A stretch of 64,000 nt of DNA. It comes from Crotalaria pallida (taxonomy: Eukaryota > Streptophyta > Magnoliopsida > Fabales > Fabaceae). Where the stretch lies: positions 157,179,501 through 157,243,500 of the forward strand of contig CM075651.1 of the NCBI GenBank assembly GCA_037953625.1. Direction: 5' to 3'. Below the pieces are notes generated by a model, which saw only the letters and a list, made by a program, of their open reading frames with translations, was not told the DNA's origin and searched no databases. Shown piece by piece: positions 22,760 to 36,600 of this stretch (position 1 is the stretch's first letter; the number at the start of each line of letters is the position of its first letter). The position numbers and the translations under genes are program-made.

Positions 22760-23283
22760 TAGAGCTGTCAATTCGGGCTAGCCCATTAGGGCCAGTAGTT
22801 TTTTCGGGCTGGGCTGGGCTGGGCCGACCTATTTATATATCGGGCCAACCAATTCGCTAGCCCGGCCCAGCCCACTAGTTTTTCGGGATGAGCTGGGCTG
22901 GCCCATGGGCCAATGATTTTTCATTTTTCGATAAAAATAATAATTAATTATAACCAAAATAAAATTTTATAACATTTTCTTTCGATTAGTATGTCATTAT
23001 TAATTATAAAAATAATAAATGAAAAGACAAAAAACTCTATCTCATCTTAATTTTATTATTGTTCAATCCTATTCAATAATAAAGTGTTATAACATATAAA
23101 AAAATTTAAGTTCGGGCCAAACGGGCTGGCCCAGCCCATTTCGGGCTGGCCCGTGTCGGGCTAATGAATCGTCGGACTGGGCTGGCCCAAAAAACTTCGG
23201 GCTAGATTTTTCCCTGGCCCAGCCCATGTTCTTGACGGGTCAAATGGGCCAGCCCGTCGGGCCAGCCCATTTTGACAGCTCTA
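22760..23283. mobile_element. Nested hAT-type MITE (GGGCTGGCCC family)
   Basis: The element starts TAGAGCTGTCAATTCGGGC and ends TTTTGACAGCTCTA. Flanking octamers GCTGTGAG (22752-22759) and CCTGTGAG (23284-23291) agree at seven of eight positions. The subterminal sequence consists of reiterated GGGCTGGGCTGG and its complement. The 524-bp element has an AT-rich core and no transposase. It clearly inserted into the larger hAT element after that one arrived. Confidence 0.85.
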
Positions 23284-23543
23284 CCTGTGAGGCTGCTGTT
23301 GCCTGCTAGGTTAGAGTGAATGTGTTTACTGTGTTACACGGTTTTCAGTTTTCACATTTTAAGTATGTGGTTCGATCCGGTTTGAACTGTCTGAAAAATA
23401 TTGAGACCGTGGACCGGACCATGTAACAACGATCCAACAAATTTGAAATCGGTCTGGACCGTGAGACCAGACCAGACTTTATTTTTTCGGTACGATCCGG
23501 TCTCGCGGTCTCGGACCGGATCACTTACACCCTTACCACCGAC

Positions 23544-24600
23544 AACCGCATGTCTTATTGTCACAGATGAAAGAATACTCTGCTTCGTTGTCATGATTGA
23601 TTGTGTCATATTCACACTTTGTTCCCTTTTACTTTCGACTCTAACTTAGACATCACCAAAGCTTATTTACGATTATCAATAATCACGCTTACTTTTCCAA
23701 CTTATCTCAACACATTCATAATTATTTATATTCTTAACCCTAACTTCATCACATCTTTTCATTTTTAGCATTCTTAGAATGATATATTCTTGTTGCTTTT
23801 TTTTTTATCTTGGAACAACAACAATAATTATGTTTATAAAAATAAAGTTTTGTAATAAGCCAAAATAAGTTATCTCCAAATTACTCCTTAATCTAAGTGG
23901 TTTATTAAAATTTTAATACTAATTCACACATTTTATACATTTATACTTCCCCTTTTTAATATAATATTGCTCTGGGAATTTATGTCTATAAAAAATTTAA
24001 TTAATATTGTTAGTGACATTTAAAAAATGTAAACATTTGATATACTTTTCAAAAATACTTCTATAATTATTATTGAGATTTTAAAAAATATTGAGTAAAT
24101 ATAAGTGTTTATGAAAAATAATGGAGAAGGGAAATTAAATCACCAAATGATGGCATCCAAGATGGATCGCGAGACTTTCAACTCATAACCATTAAAACTT
24201 GGTACATGACTATATAAACTATGCCAACTTCTTATTAAATATCATTACTAACTTAGAATTAGAACTTAAGACTTAGAATTAGGTTTTACATTAAAATTAG
24301 TTTGGGTACATTTACATTAAAATGATACTAACATCTACATTAAAATTACTCCAATTACAAATGATACTATGCTACAACCATTTGCTATATAAGATTAGTT
24401 TGAGTAGATACTCCAATTAATAGGTGAATGAATTTGAATTACTCCATTTGAAACCAATATCCAACCATCCATCTTAAATTGTGCAAGTGTTTAGGTAAAC
24501 ATTCATAATTTACGGGATCTAATCTCTGATATGTAGCTGACGTGGCACACTTTCATTGGAAAACTTACCTGACAAGACACCAACTTGACCACAGAGGACT
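23544..24600. other. Intergenic DNA upstream of the PH-RhoGAP gene
   Basis: AT-rich, without repeats that I can define. The distal promoter of the next gene should lie here, but I see no regulatory site that can be named with confidence. Confidence 0.4.
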
Positions 24601-25248
24601 CAAACTCAATCCTCTTTCCCTTTGTTCCCACTCTCTCACTCTCTCTCTCTCTCTCTCTCTCTATCCCAGTATCCCCTGTTCCACTTTCTCTCTCTACCAA
24701 ACATTCATTCATCTGAGAGAAATAGAGAGAGAGAGAGACAGTAGAAGTAGGTGAAAAGCAAAGAACCCTTCCGATTATTATTTTCACATTTTATTACAAA
24801 CCCAACAATCTTATAACCACTCTTGTCTCTCTTCAATCTAATCCCATCCAATCTAGAATATCACTCAGAAAGTGACAGAATTTAAAAAAATAAAATAAAA
24901 AAATAAAAAAACCCAGAAGAGAGGAACTTGCTCTTGTTGTGTTCTGTGTGAGGATTGAATCAAGTTGGGATTTTGATTCACCCCATCAAACCCTAAGTGC
25001 TGAAAGTTTGAAGCTTTGGTGGGTCAGATCTTAGGGATTCATTGTTGTTGTTCTTTGAAGTTCTCACTCTGTGGGTGGATCTCTCTGATGGGTTGACTCA
25101 ATGGAGAAATGGGATTGGTTTTGTTGGGTTTGAAATGTTGAGAATTTTTTGTTCAATTTTAGTGTTTTATTTTTCTTCTTGTTGTGAAGTTAGTGTGAGT
25201 GGCAAATGGCATTGATGGTTCTTCATTGTTAAGCTTTGTGTTAGGAAA
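24601..25248 (+). promoter_or_regulatory. Core promoter/5'UTR of the PH-RhoGAP gene, with uORFs
   Basis: Pyrimidine-rich (CT)n at about 24640-24662 and (GA)n at about 24724-24740 are typical of plant promoters and 5'UTRs. The transcription start is not determined. Four short upstream ORFs precede the main ATG: 25088-25096 (2 codons), 25101-25133 (10 codons), 25135-25215 (26 codons) and 25206-25232 (8 codons). If they are in the mature leader, they should reduce initiation at 25249. Confidence 0.5.
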
Positions 25249-28200
25249 ATGTCTGCTTCTTTAGCAGCTTTTGAGCGACCTCGACCCCGGGCTTCTAATA
25301 CGGTATGTTTTTTTCCCTGCAGGGTATTAATCTGCTCCGAAGTTGTTTTTTTTTAAAATAAATAAATGTTTGTTAGTTAATGCTGAATGCTAGTATTAAT
25401 GAGGGAATAATTGTGATTTTTAAAGTAGATGATTTTTTATTGCTTGAAATTTGATGCTTTCGGTTTGATGTGTTTGTGTTTGTTTCCTTGGTAAGTGATG
25501 TGAAAGGAGGGAAGAAATTTGAGTTTGACTGTTCTGTCTTATTCTCTTTGTTGAATGTTGAATTGAATTTGTTGAGGAACTGTGCGCGGAGCGTATTTAG
25601 CTTGGTTAATTTTATTTGTGAATACTCGGCAGCTGATAACTAGCTTCGTCTAGTTGAAACTTTCCCATTATAATTGTTTTTTTTTGGTTTCTTGTGAGTT
25701 TTTGTTGGGAAATTTTAGGCTCCTGTTATTTCGGTGTCATGAGAATGTATTAGATTTAACAGATTTATGCAAGCAATGTAACTGAGTGCGAGATGCTTCT
25801 TGACTATATAGTCTAAATTTAATGGCAAATATCATCAAGCTGACCATGGTCTGATTAATCAGTTGGACCGTTTTGGCATGCCAGTCTACCTGACGTTTTG
25901 TTGAATGATCTATCGTTTATCATGGTTAAATATGTTTAAAAAATTATGGCATGATGTGTTGTACAGTGTTTGTATAACATTAGGAAATTCTTGTAATTTG
26001 CCATGTTTTAAGGGGCTATTTTAAAAAACTTCAAAGCTTCAGTTGATAAATATTAATATCATTCACGATATTTTTCCTAATGCTTAACATGGAATCTTAA
26101 TTATTTCTAGTATGCAATATAGAAAAGAAACACTTATTATAGAAAAGGACAAGTGGACAACATACAAAGATCCATCACATAAAAAACGAACTTTCCTTTT
26201 TAAACAATTTATCAATTGAAAAAGAGATGAAGTGAGGGTGAGCCTCAGTGCAACTGTAAGGTTGCTGCCTTGTCACCCGGAGGTCACGGATTCAAGTCCT
26301 GGAAACAGCCTCCCCATTTGCGGGGTATGGTTGCACTCATTTTCCCTCACTGGGTGGGAGCCTTGCGTGCTGGGCCGCTCCTTTTTAAAAAGTAAATGAA
26401 GTACAACCTTGCCTGGAGTGGGAGGCTTAAGCATCTTCCAAAACAAGCAAACTGAAGAATTAAAACCCATCAAACAAAAAAAAACAAGGAAAGTCTAGGC
26501 ATGTCTTAATTGGCAGCTCCTTGAAACCAACCATGAGTAGAGCACTTGACAAGCTATAAATGCAATCCTATCTCATAGAAATGTATGGGAAAAGAGGTGC
26601 CCTTAAAGATATAAGTAGTTGTTCCAAGTTTCCAACCAAATGCATTAGATTTCCACTTAAATGCCACGTTGCCCACAAAATTTTGCGCACAACGTTCAAA
26701 AAGAATATTGACAAGCTGTTCTGAATTAGTTTTGTTTCCCAGTTAGTTTTAATCATAAGGCATTGGTTCCTAACATTTGTTACTATGTGGCAGGTTTTCA
26801 AAAGTGGCCCACTTTTCATATCATCTAAAGGTTGGTGTCTGTATCTTTTTCTCTTTTGTTCTTGTTAATTTCCCATTGTCTCCTTAGGGGATACATGAGG
26901 TTTCATTGATTTTGTGGCCATTCTGTTCTCAGTGGTATTTATTATATCCAATTAAATAAATGATTTTGGAGTTTATATATTTTCCCAATCTTACCATTGT
27001 AGGAATAGGCTGGAAGTCTTGGAAAAAGCGATGGTTTATACTCACGCGCACATCACTGGTTTTCTTCAAAAATGACCCTGTATGAATCATTCAAATCTTC
27101 CCTATTCTTTTCATCATCTTTACTTTTATATTGTTTTATCATTTTGTTCAATGCTTCTTCCGTTGTTCGATATGATTCTGCTCTCAATTAAGTTGATAGA
27201 GGAATTTAGATCATGATTTTGCAAATGAGAAATAAAATTGAGTTTTCGATTAAGTTTTTTCAGGCTTTCATGAACCTATTTTACAAATGTACTTTGTGCC
27301 CATTTTTATAAGTGCCATTTAATTTGCTTATCATTTTGTTTTTAGAGGGTATGATGTGACTATAGACCTCTAGATGTGCGGATAATCTGACTAAATTTTC
27401 CCTTATTATGTTACTTATTATCTTCTACTCGAATATATGGGAGTTACTTTTGTTGCTATTATGTATGATTGTCTTATATATGTTGATTGGTCATGTAGAG
27501 TGCCCTTCCACAGAGAGGTGGTGAAGTAAACCTGACACTGGGTGGTATTGACTTAAACAATTCAGGGAGGTATGGATTGTAAATTGACTTTTTTAAATTT
27601 TTAGTTGTAAGTTTTGATGCTGTTTTAAAGACGTGTTTTATTTTTCAGCGTTGTTGTTCGAGAAGACAAAAAGCTACTGACAGTATTGTTCCCGGATGGA
27701 CGTGATGGGCGTGCATTCACCCTGAAGGTGATTTGTTTACCACTTCAATTTAATTGGGTTGAAATTTAACTATCGTTATGTTTTAGGATTAAAAAAACTT
27801 TGTTGTGGATTATGAGAAGAATGCAATGAAAGAGGATAAGATGTTGGGGGAAGATGGGTTTTAATCAGGAATTGAAAACAAGATTTACAAGAATAGAATC
27901 ACAAAGAATCAAGAGCCAAACTTGTTATCATTTTTTGAAAGAAAATTGGATAGATTCAAGAAAAACCATAAGAGACTTTAGTTCAGTAACTTCTCTATCA
28001 TGCAAATTTCTTAAAGAATGTAAATTCCAAGAGAGGCTGGAAGAGGAAGACAAGTAAATGTTATCTTAATTTGGCGAGCTGTATAAATTCTGTTCTGATA
28101 GTTTTTTTCAAATATCAGGCCGAGACATCAGAAGATTTGTTTGAATGGAAGACAGCTCTTGAACAAGCCCTTGCACAAGCACCAAGTGCTGCTCTTGTTA

Positions 28201-31200
28201 TGGGACACAATGGGATTTTTAGGAATGACACAAGTGACTCTGTTGAAGGGTCTTTCCATCAATGTTTGTACTCATTATTTGTACCCATTTGTTTTGATTT
28301 GATCAACTTATTTTAGATGTATGTCAACACTTGTGTTGGTTTTGTCATTTTGGGTGTATGTTTCTGAAGGCCTTTGAAACTTTTTTAAAAATAAAATAAA
28401 ATCAAAATTAACTGTTTATTTGTTAGTTTGTCCAGATTTTTCATATAAAAAGAATCTGTCATCGTCTTTTTCACGTATTGTATTGTGCTTCCAGGGAGAG
28501 ACAAACGTCCAGTTAAGTCTCTGGTTGTTGGAAGACCAATTCTCCTAGCACTGGAAGATATTGACGGAGGACCATCTTTCCTCGAGAAAGCTCTTCGGTT
28601 TCTAGAGAAGAATGGTAAGTTGGCCTTCAGAACCAAAAGTATTTGGTGCAGCTGTGTTCCATTCCACTTTTTCAGACATTGGGATTTAGGCATTAAGTTT
28701 TATTTCCTCTGTAAGGGGTATGTTCAAAACTAACATTAGACCTATGACCTGGAAAAGTAAATGCCATTCGTCAATTTTTTCAATGGCTTGTTCAAATGAA
28801 TAGTGTGTTCCATTGGTTATTTGGGTTTTACTTATATCTTAGTGTTCTTTTTGTGTTAAAATGCAAATTATCTCTTCAACTCTGTCTACTTGCTAATAGT
28901 CCATCATTTCAATTTTGGCAATTAAATTGCTTAAACTTTAAGCATTAACCTCATTGGAAGCTTAACTCTGTCTATCAGAAAATAAGAAAATTCCTTAGAT
29001 TAATATGTTTGGTGCCTCTCATATCATACTGCATGAAACATGTTCTCAGTAAATGGTTCGTGCCTATTTTACTATTTTACATTTGAAGGGACGAAAGTGG
29101 AAGGAATTCTGCGGCAGTCAGCAGACGTCGAGGAAGTAGATCGGAGAGTTCAAGAATATGAGCAAGGTATCGACAATTATCTTAAATGCTCTTTAGCCCC
29201 TTAACCCCTTACACTCCAAGTGCATTTGGCGAGAGAAGGTTGTTGGTGTAGATAACAATCATAACATTGATGAAAGTTCATTTAGATTTCAGAGCTTTTA
29301 CAATCAAATATCGGAAAAAAAATGGAAGAAAAGAAATATGAACTTCATAAATCCAGATTACCCAAATTGGCAGATGTGCTCAGAGAGTGGTAAAAGAAAT
29401 TATAAAGACACATAAATTTGCTCCTTTTGAAGGATTTTTCATTGTTGTGAAGTATACATTCTTTTTTGCCTTCCAATTTCCTTATTATTACAAATTATGG
29501 AGACACTTTTTGAATTATAGATTTTAGACAATTAAAGATAATTTCCAGGTTTTATCTCTGTTTAATATGCGGAACCCCTCTCCCCCTTCCCCAATGCATG
29601 AAACTTATGAATGCCTCATTTTGCACATATATTTTCAGGCAAGACCGAATTTGCTTCTGATGAGGATGCCCATGTTGTTGGTGACTGTGTTAAGGTATTT
29701 ATATACTTTTGATAATTTTTTATTAGTGAATATGGATATATGTTAAGTGAAAAAAAACTACATGTTGACAATACTATAGCATGGAGAGAAAAATCCTCGA
29801 TCTAATATTCGACATTCCTAGAAACTCTAAGAAGGATGAGTAGGTAATGGTATCCCAGTCACCCAACTGTGGAAAGCAGAAAATTTTTTATAGCCAAATT
29901 GTGTAAATTTATTTTTTTTAGTTTACACACCGAATAATTTTACGAGGTGGAAAGAAGGATTCAAAGAAATAGGTTAAGATATCCTCTTTAAATATAGCAG
30001 CAAAAGAGCAAAACTAAAACATCAAAAGTTGAAGCCACCAAATCTACTTGTGCCATGGATATCATGATAGTTCTTTTTTTAAAGTACATGCTGATTGCTG
30101 CCAAGAGTTATATGAAAACCCACTGATAACCCTGTTATGAACTTTTGAAAGAAACCTTGTAGCAGCGATTAGTAAACCAAATAGTTTGGCTATATACCTA
30201 GAGCTGAGTTAGTAAAGCCTCTTTTTTCCTAGTACTTATTAGATTACAAGTCTACCTGGCTATATAGTCAGAACTAAAATCTGGTTCACTTTATGAAGTT
30301 TATTAATACAAGTGAGCACTAACCTTGTCCAAAATTTTCTGTTCTTAAAAATTAAGAACTTGAGGCCGTGAATCAATCATGCGCTGTTTCCTCAGGCAAT
30401 AAATCAATGCGCTGTTAAATTAGTCACTGATTTGGAAGCAGTGTATTTTGGTACAATTGATATAATATGGATCCTAGATTTTTGAAAATGATCTCTTGGA
30501 CTATGCAGTTTGTTTAATGGTAATCCATTGGGTTTATTTACAGCATGTTCTAAGGGAGCTGCCCTCATCTCCAGTTCCAGCTTCATGCTGTACTGCTTTG
30601 TTGGAGGCTTATAGTAAGTTTAGGTCAATTATTATTATTATTTTTTTTTTATGACCATGTGGTTCTAAAAATGGATGGTACACGTTTGTTATTCTTGTGA
30701 AATCCTGCTGAGTGTGTGTTTGTTTTCTCTCTTTTTATTTGTTTTTATTTCTTATGATCTGCTTTAAGCTGACAAAGAAACTTGAATTGATACAATCTAG
30801 ATTTGGAAATGGAGTGAATATTATTAGGTATAAATAACTCGTGGTAAGAAATATCCTTGTTGGTACTAGGAATACTTTATGCTTTCTTTTTTTCACACTT
30901 TCGGTTATAGGAAACTTTCATGTTTCGAAAATATGAAATTTGGATATCATCTAGTGGCTTTTTTCTTTTGTTGTAGGGAATATGTTTGAATTTTGAAACT
31001 ATAATTGAATTTATTAAAAAATGCAAATGTTGAAGGTTTGGTGCTAAAGACTGAAATGTATAAAAGAGTTGGGCTTTTTAGTGCCATTTTCTAAATTTGT
31101 TATGTGACATTTTTATTCTAGTAAAAAACACACATGATGAGCAAAAAAGGCTTCGTTAAAAACACAAAACCCAGCCAAATGAGTGTTTGGTCTATCAGTA

Positions 31201-34200
31201 AAATCTTTACGAAAGTCCTACTTGAATCTTAACATTTCCCCCCTAAGTCCCTATCCCCGATTTTATTGCATCTTGTCTTTCTTGCAAGACTGCTGATGTT
31301 GATATGCATAGTTTGTGTTCTTTTTCCTTGATGAGCTTTTTAGCTGTCAAGTTTTTTTTGCATAGTTCTGGTTCTTTGAATGTGAATCTATTCTACAGAA
31401 GTTCACGCTGTTGTTACTGTTATTATTTTACTAGAAATTGATCGCAAGGAAGCTAGGCTTAATGCAATGCGTTGTGCTATAGTGGAGACCTTTCCAGAGC
31501 CAAATCGACGTTTGTTGCAGAGGTCCTCTCTCTCCCTCTCCGGAAGATGATATATCTCTGCCCATTTCTGAATTTGCATAAATGTCATTTTATGAAATAT
31601 TAAAGATGATGTTTTTTTCAGAGTACATTAGGGTTTTATGTCAAAACATCTAGGAAATCTAATTTAAATATTTAATTGGTGTTATCTCTACATTTTCAGA
31701 ATTCTGAAGATGATGCACACAATTGCTTCTCATTCTCATGAGAATCGGATGACTCCATCTGCTGTTGCTGCTTGTATGGCACCCTTGCTCTTACGGCCTC
31801 TGCTAGCTGGAGAATGTGAACTGGAGGATGAATTTGATGTTAGTGGTGATAGTTCAGCTCAGCTTCTTGCTGCTGCTAATGCTGCTAACAATGCTCAAGC
31901 AATTATTACAACTTTGTTGGAGGATTATGATAATATATTTGATGTAAGAGACTCTCAACTAAGCATAATTCTTTTGATTTTGCTTTATCATTTGTCTCTG
32001 TATAAGTGAACGTGACTTCAAGTTTGTTGCTGCATTACTGTTTTGTGTGTTTCTTATGATTTACCCATGTGTAGTTGGCTGTGAACATTTTTGCACTTCT
32101 AATAAGTAATGACTATTATGATTGATTGTAAGATTCCGTGAGCCTAATTTTTCTATATGTGGTTTCAGGAAGAAAATATACAAAGATGTTCCATTTCTGC
32201 TGATTCTCGGGTTGAAAACAGTGGTACTGAAGATTCAACTGATGATGATAATATAGATGTGAAAGAAAATGGTTATCATGATGCAGAGAATGAAGTTGAT
32301 CAAGAGACAGATGATGATGCTGAACGTGTACACAGTGGAAAATTGAGTGAAAGTAGTGGTTATGCCGGAAGTGATCTTTACGATTACAAGGTTATCTCAT
32401 GCAGCCTACTATTTTCTCCTTTCTTTTGATCCTGTCATTCATATGGTATTTTTTCTCTGAACCAATAGTATTATATTTCTCCCACAATGCTGTCAAGCCT
32501 AACAGATTCATGCTTAGCTCATGAATATTTTGTAGTTAAATGTCTTGTGTCATTCATCCCCTTGTCTAGCCTTCTATGTTGAGATGTGGGGAGGAACACC
32601 GTAATTTTTTTTTTGGGAGGAACACCTTTATTTTTGCACCTGAATTGAAGTTTCATTTGCATCACTTGAATTGAAAGTTCATCTACCACAAATGAATGTG
32701 TTCTCTTTCCCCAACATGAGGCTGGAGTAGGGAAGGGTAGGAATGACATTTGACCCCAAAATGCCTATATGCTAATGGCTGGAAAACAAATCTGTTGGCC
32801 TGACAGCATTGTATTTAGTTGAAGCATTTAAACAGTTGCTAGGTAGTTTCTACATGTTCATTAGAGGAGAGGTATGTGTGGTAAACAGAATACAGAGGGT
32901 AGAGCCATTTACTTGATTTCATTGTACATTCATATTAAATGAGTTGCTTCATATATACTTCTGATATGCTTGGAAGAGACCAATGAATATCTTGCATTAA
33001 TTAGAATTCTTTTTTTTTTTTCCTTTCATTTCTCCTCTCTTAAACTCATTTTGTGCCCCCAACAGGTATTTGGAGGCGATGATTCTGATGTAGGATCCTC
33101 TACTGGTAACCATGCTAAGACTGAAAATAAAAATTTAAATGCTGATCCTGGTACCCCACTGTCTGAGGACCAAAACAAGCAAAGAAGGGGTAATGGGAGC
33201 TCAGTTGATGAGAAGGATACTCCAAACTTGTTGCCTTCAGCTGAATCCTATCGTTCTATGGGTGAGATTTTATCTTCTATGGACCCAGGAAACCATTTAC
33301 CCGTGCTTGGGATTGAATTAGGTTCTGGAAAGCAGACTGGTAAAGGTAGTGGCAGTAGTTTCAGTTCTAAACGGTCTACATTCTGGGGAAGAAGCAATGT
33401 GAGTTTTTATTTTTTGACCATTTCTTAACAGCCCTGTAGGAGACCTGAACTCACATCATGAATATATGACATTGGTCATTAGATTCACGATGACAATTAA
33501 CAACTTAGCATTCATTAATAAGGACTATGTTTTTTTTTTTGTACTTGAAAATTTATTGCATGAGACTTTTATGTAAATATGTACTCAATAAAACTAAGGT
33601 CCTAATCAAGATATGCTACATGTTAGCAGTGGATATGCTTAGTTTTCATGATGGGAGGCAAAATTGAGATGTCCTGCTCAGTTTTTGTAGTTTTACGTTC
33701 AAATTTGGCATCTGATAAGTTTGTTTTGATTTTGGCAGCCGAGGAAGACACCATCAGTGGAATCCGTTGATTCTTCTGGTGAAGAGGAGTATGATACTTA
33801 GCTTTAACCTTTTTTTTAATCCTTTCTGTAATGTGCTGTTGGGTTTTTCCTTCGTGTTTAGCAACCGTCTATTTCTTGCTCATTGCATTATGTGATTTAT
33901 TTAATGTGTCTCCCTTTTTTTGGTTACCTTGTAAATGAATAAACTTTAAATTCTTTTGATGTTCTTAGGCTTGCAATTCAGAGGCTAGAGATTGCGAAAA
34001 ATGATTTGCAACACAGAATTGCAAAGGAGGTAGGTTCCTTTTGCTGAATCATTTTATGTCAAATTATATGATGTCGATTCTTTATCTTTGATGGAGTTCA
34101 TCCTGTTTTCATTTTAGGCTAGAGGCAATGCAATTTTACAAGCAAGCTTAGAAAGAAGGAAACAAGCTCTGCATGAGCGGCGCTTGGCGCTTGAACAAGA

Positions 34201-36600
34201 TGTAATATGCGATTCTTCATTGATGATCTATCTCTTATCAATGTGAATTTTGACAATTTTAATTTGATTTGCTGGTTTGCCCTTGGATTATATTCCTTCT
34301 GGCTAGCACCCTAATTGCTATTTTGCAATAATGTGTAATGTATTATTGTTCTATATGGGGTCTTACCTGCAAATGCTTCTTTACTCCTTATTCATTTTGT
34401 TTTGATTTCTTTAGCCATTTTTAATTCTTATCTTTTTTCCATCTTCATGCTGTCATATATATCTTCTAAAACCTTTTCTGTTGCAAATTTAAAATAGATG
34501 GATGTATACCACCTCGTGACTCTTGCTTATTTTTCTCCATTCACAAGGTCTAACTGATATTTTAATCTGAAGGTTTCAAGATTGCAAGAACAGTTGCAAG
34601 CTGAGAGGGATCTTAGAGCTGCATTGGAAGTTGGTTTGAGCATGTCCTCAGGACAGTTTTCGAGTTCACGTGGCATGGATTCCAAGGTTTTTTCATACTC
34701 TACTGAAATTTTCTATTCTTCTTTCCTTTTAAATATCTTTCCCAGTACACATAATCTTATGAAATCTGCTATGTATAGACCAAAGCTGAACTGGAGGAGA
34801 TTGCACTTGCCGAAGCTGATGTGGCAAGGTTGAAGCAGAAAGTTGCTGAACTCCACCATCAACTTAATCAGCAGCGACAGCATCACTATGGTTCACTTAC
34901 TGACGTGGGTGATCGATACCAGCATACCCAAAATCATCCTCAACAGTGAGTATGCAGACCTACATTAACTTCAAAGCTTGTTTGCATTATTATGTTAAAA
35001 GTTTACTTGTACCATCCAACTTTTACAACCAGGTTTTGCATCTGTCTTGAAAGAATAAAAAAGAAAGAGAACAAATGTGCATAAGTTGCCGATGTCCTTC
35101 GAATGGATACTGTTACAGTTTTGAGGAACTACGAATTGTTGCCAGTTCCACATGAATTTAACGCCAAATCCAATTTAATTATCGAAGAGTTTAATGGTTT
35201 AGAATTTAGTACCAACTTCATATGACCAATACCCAGTGGCATTAATGCTGATATTGCAGTTGTCATCAGACAAATTTTGCTAAAAAAAATGATAAAGTGT
35301 CCTGCCTTGATTCCTTATAAAGGAATTCTTTATACCTGCTGCCATGTTTGCTTGGGCTCACCCCCTCCTAGCACTTATTTTAACTGAAATTGCCATTTCC
35401 AGACCTGACCACTTATTTGTCTCTTGCTGTATTTCAATTTTATAGGGACCTTGACTTCTAATTGAAAACCTTGTGAACTTATTAAACCCCTCAGTTGCTA
35501 TATAATTTTATTTGACTTCTGCAGGAAATTTCTTCAGCAAGATTTTGATTCAACCCTTGCCTATGTTAATCATGAAAGGAAACAAAGGACTGAGGTACGT
35601 CATACTCTGTTACACAATAAATAAGGAAAATATGTGCATAACAATTTGATTGGTTCATCTCTTGTTTTTATGTTCAACCTTTTCAACTCCTTCCTGGTAG
35701 TATTTAAATTATTACATGACCCTATTGAGTACTCTTGTTTCAATAACACAGGGACAATCTGTTTTTTCATTTCAACAGGAGAGTTTGTTGAGCACTGATT
35801 GGAGAAATATCAAAGGACAAGTTTTGGCATCTGGTAATGGTAGTAGACAGCCTTCTCGGAAGCAATTTATGGATTCAAGTCCTAGTGATTCAAAAAGTAC
35901 TGAGGCATCAACAAGCATGTCTGTAGATGAGCTCGGTGCTGTTGATTCTGGTTCAGTGCCCTCCACCTCAAGGGCAGCAGAGGTAAAAATCAAGTTCAAG
36001 TCAACCTTTGAAAATGGCTCTCATTGAAAATTCTATAAACATCATTTCATTCAATTTATAAGAATTCAGTTTCCTATATGTTGTCTTAAATAATTTGTGT
36101 TCAACTCAACTTGTACATAGAGGGCATGTAGTAAAGCTTATGTAGACAGCTTATTTGGTCTTATCTTATCATATATACACTAAGCACGTGTTTGAAAGTT
36201 GATGACCTTCCTATAAGCTCTTTTTAGCTTATCTCATCATTCTTGTTATAGAAGAAATAAGCTAAGAAAAACTTGGAGGAAGGACATAAGTTCTCATGTG
36301 ATATTCGCTTTTTGAATAAGCACTTATCTAAGCTTTTTATCCCAACGTGCCTACGCCGCATAATCTTTTCTGCTTCCAAGTGATTAGGAACTGACATAGT
36401 AGCATTGGCCTCAGGTGACAGAATATGGAAGACATCCATCTGTGGCATCTTCAACGTTAGTAGAGTTAACTACCCGTCTTGATTTTTTCAAGGAAAGGCG
36501 TTCACAGTTGATGGAACAGCTCCATAACCTTGATTTGAACTATGGTTCTACAAATTCGCAAGACTTCGTCTATAAACCATCATCACCATCATGGAGTTGA
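25249..36600 (+). CDS. PH-domain Rho GTPase-activating protein, REN1/PHGAP class
   Basis: It stimulates GTP hydrolysis on plant Rho (ROP) GTPases and thereby limits ROP signalling domains at membranes. Twenty-two coding exons: 25249-25302, 26794-26830, 27003-27079, 27499-27569, 27649-27727, 28119-28263, 28495-28614, 29089-29166, 29639-29694, 30544-30613, 31435-31522, 31700-31943, 32169-32390, 33066-33398, 33739-33788, 33969-34029, 34118-34201, 34573-34686, 34779-34945, 35525-35594, 35779-35982, 36415-36600. Total 2610 nt, 869 aa, no internal stop. PH domain about residues 19-125 (W116 in the C-terminal helix); RhoGAP about 160-370, with GILRQSADVEEV carrying the arginine finger (R203); acidic, Ser-rich linker; coiled coil about 574-717; conserved C-terminal segment LVELTTRLDFFKERRSQLME. 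The intact domain set and usual length argue for a working gene. Closest by memory to Arabidopsis PHGAP2 (At5g19390). Confidence 0.95.
26234..26386 (+). mobile_element. Au-like SINE in intron 1 of the PH-RhoGAP gene
   Basis: It begins GAGGGTGAGCCTCAGTG, contains a box-B-like GGATTCAAGTCC, and ends GTGGGAGCC..GCTGGGCCGCTCCTTTTT, the 3' signature of the widespread plant Au SINE, which ends in T rather than A. Imperfect 15-16-bp target duplications flank it: AAAAAGAGATGAAGT at 26219-26233 and AAAAAGTAAATGAAGT at 26387-26402. It lies in the same orientation as the host gene and should be spliced out. Confidence 0.85.

Larger units (their letters stand above)
22198..23535. mobile_element. hAT-type element, host of a nested second hAT MITE
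   Basis: The left end is TAGGGGTATAACGGTCCGG and the right end CACTTACACCCTTA. Subterminal regions are packed with GGTCCGGTCC/CGGACCGG words. Flanking octamers CTATCGAC (22190-22197) and CCACCGAC (23536-23543) match at six of eight positions, fitting an old hAT target duplication. It belongs to the same family as the element at 48252-48915. Inside are a GC-rich CGGCGG segment (22480-22755) and a complete second MITE at 22760-23283. Confidence 0.75.

Noticed and set aside
22460..22771. A 103-codon Arg/Ser-rich minus-strand frame
   Set aside because: It arises from GC-rich CGG-repeat DNA that is open in several frames; no family similarity or splice context.
24503..24787. Minus-strand and plus-strand frames over the (CT)n/(GA)n region
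   Set aside because: Microsatellite translation (Glu-Arg or Ser-Leu repeats) in the promoter/leader of the PH-RhoGAP gene.
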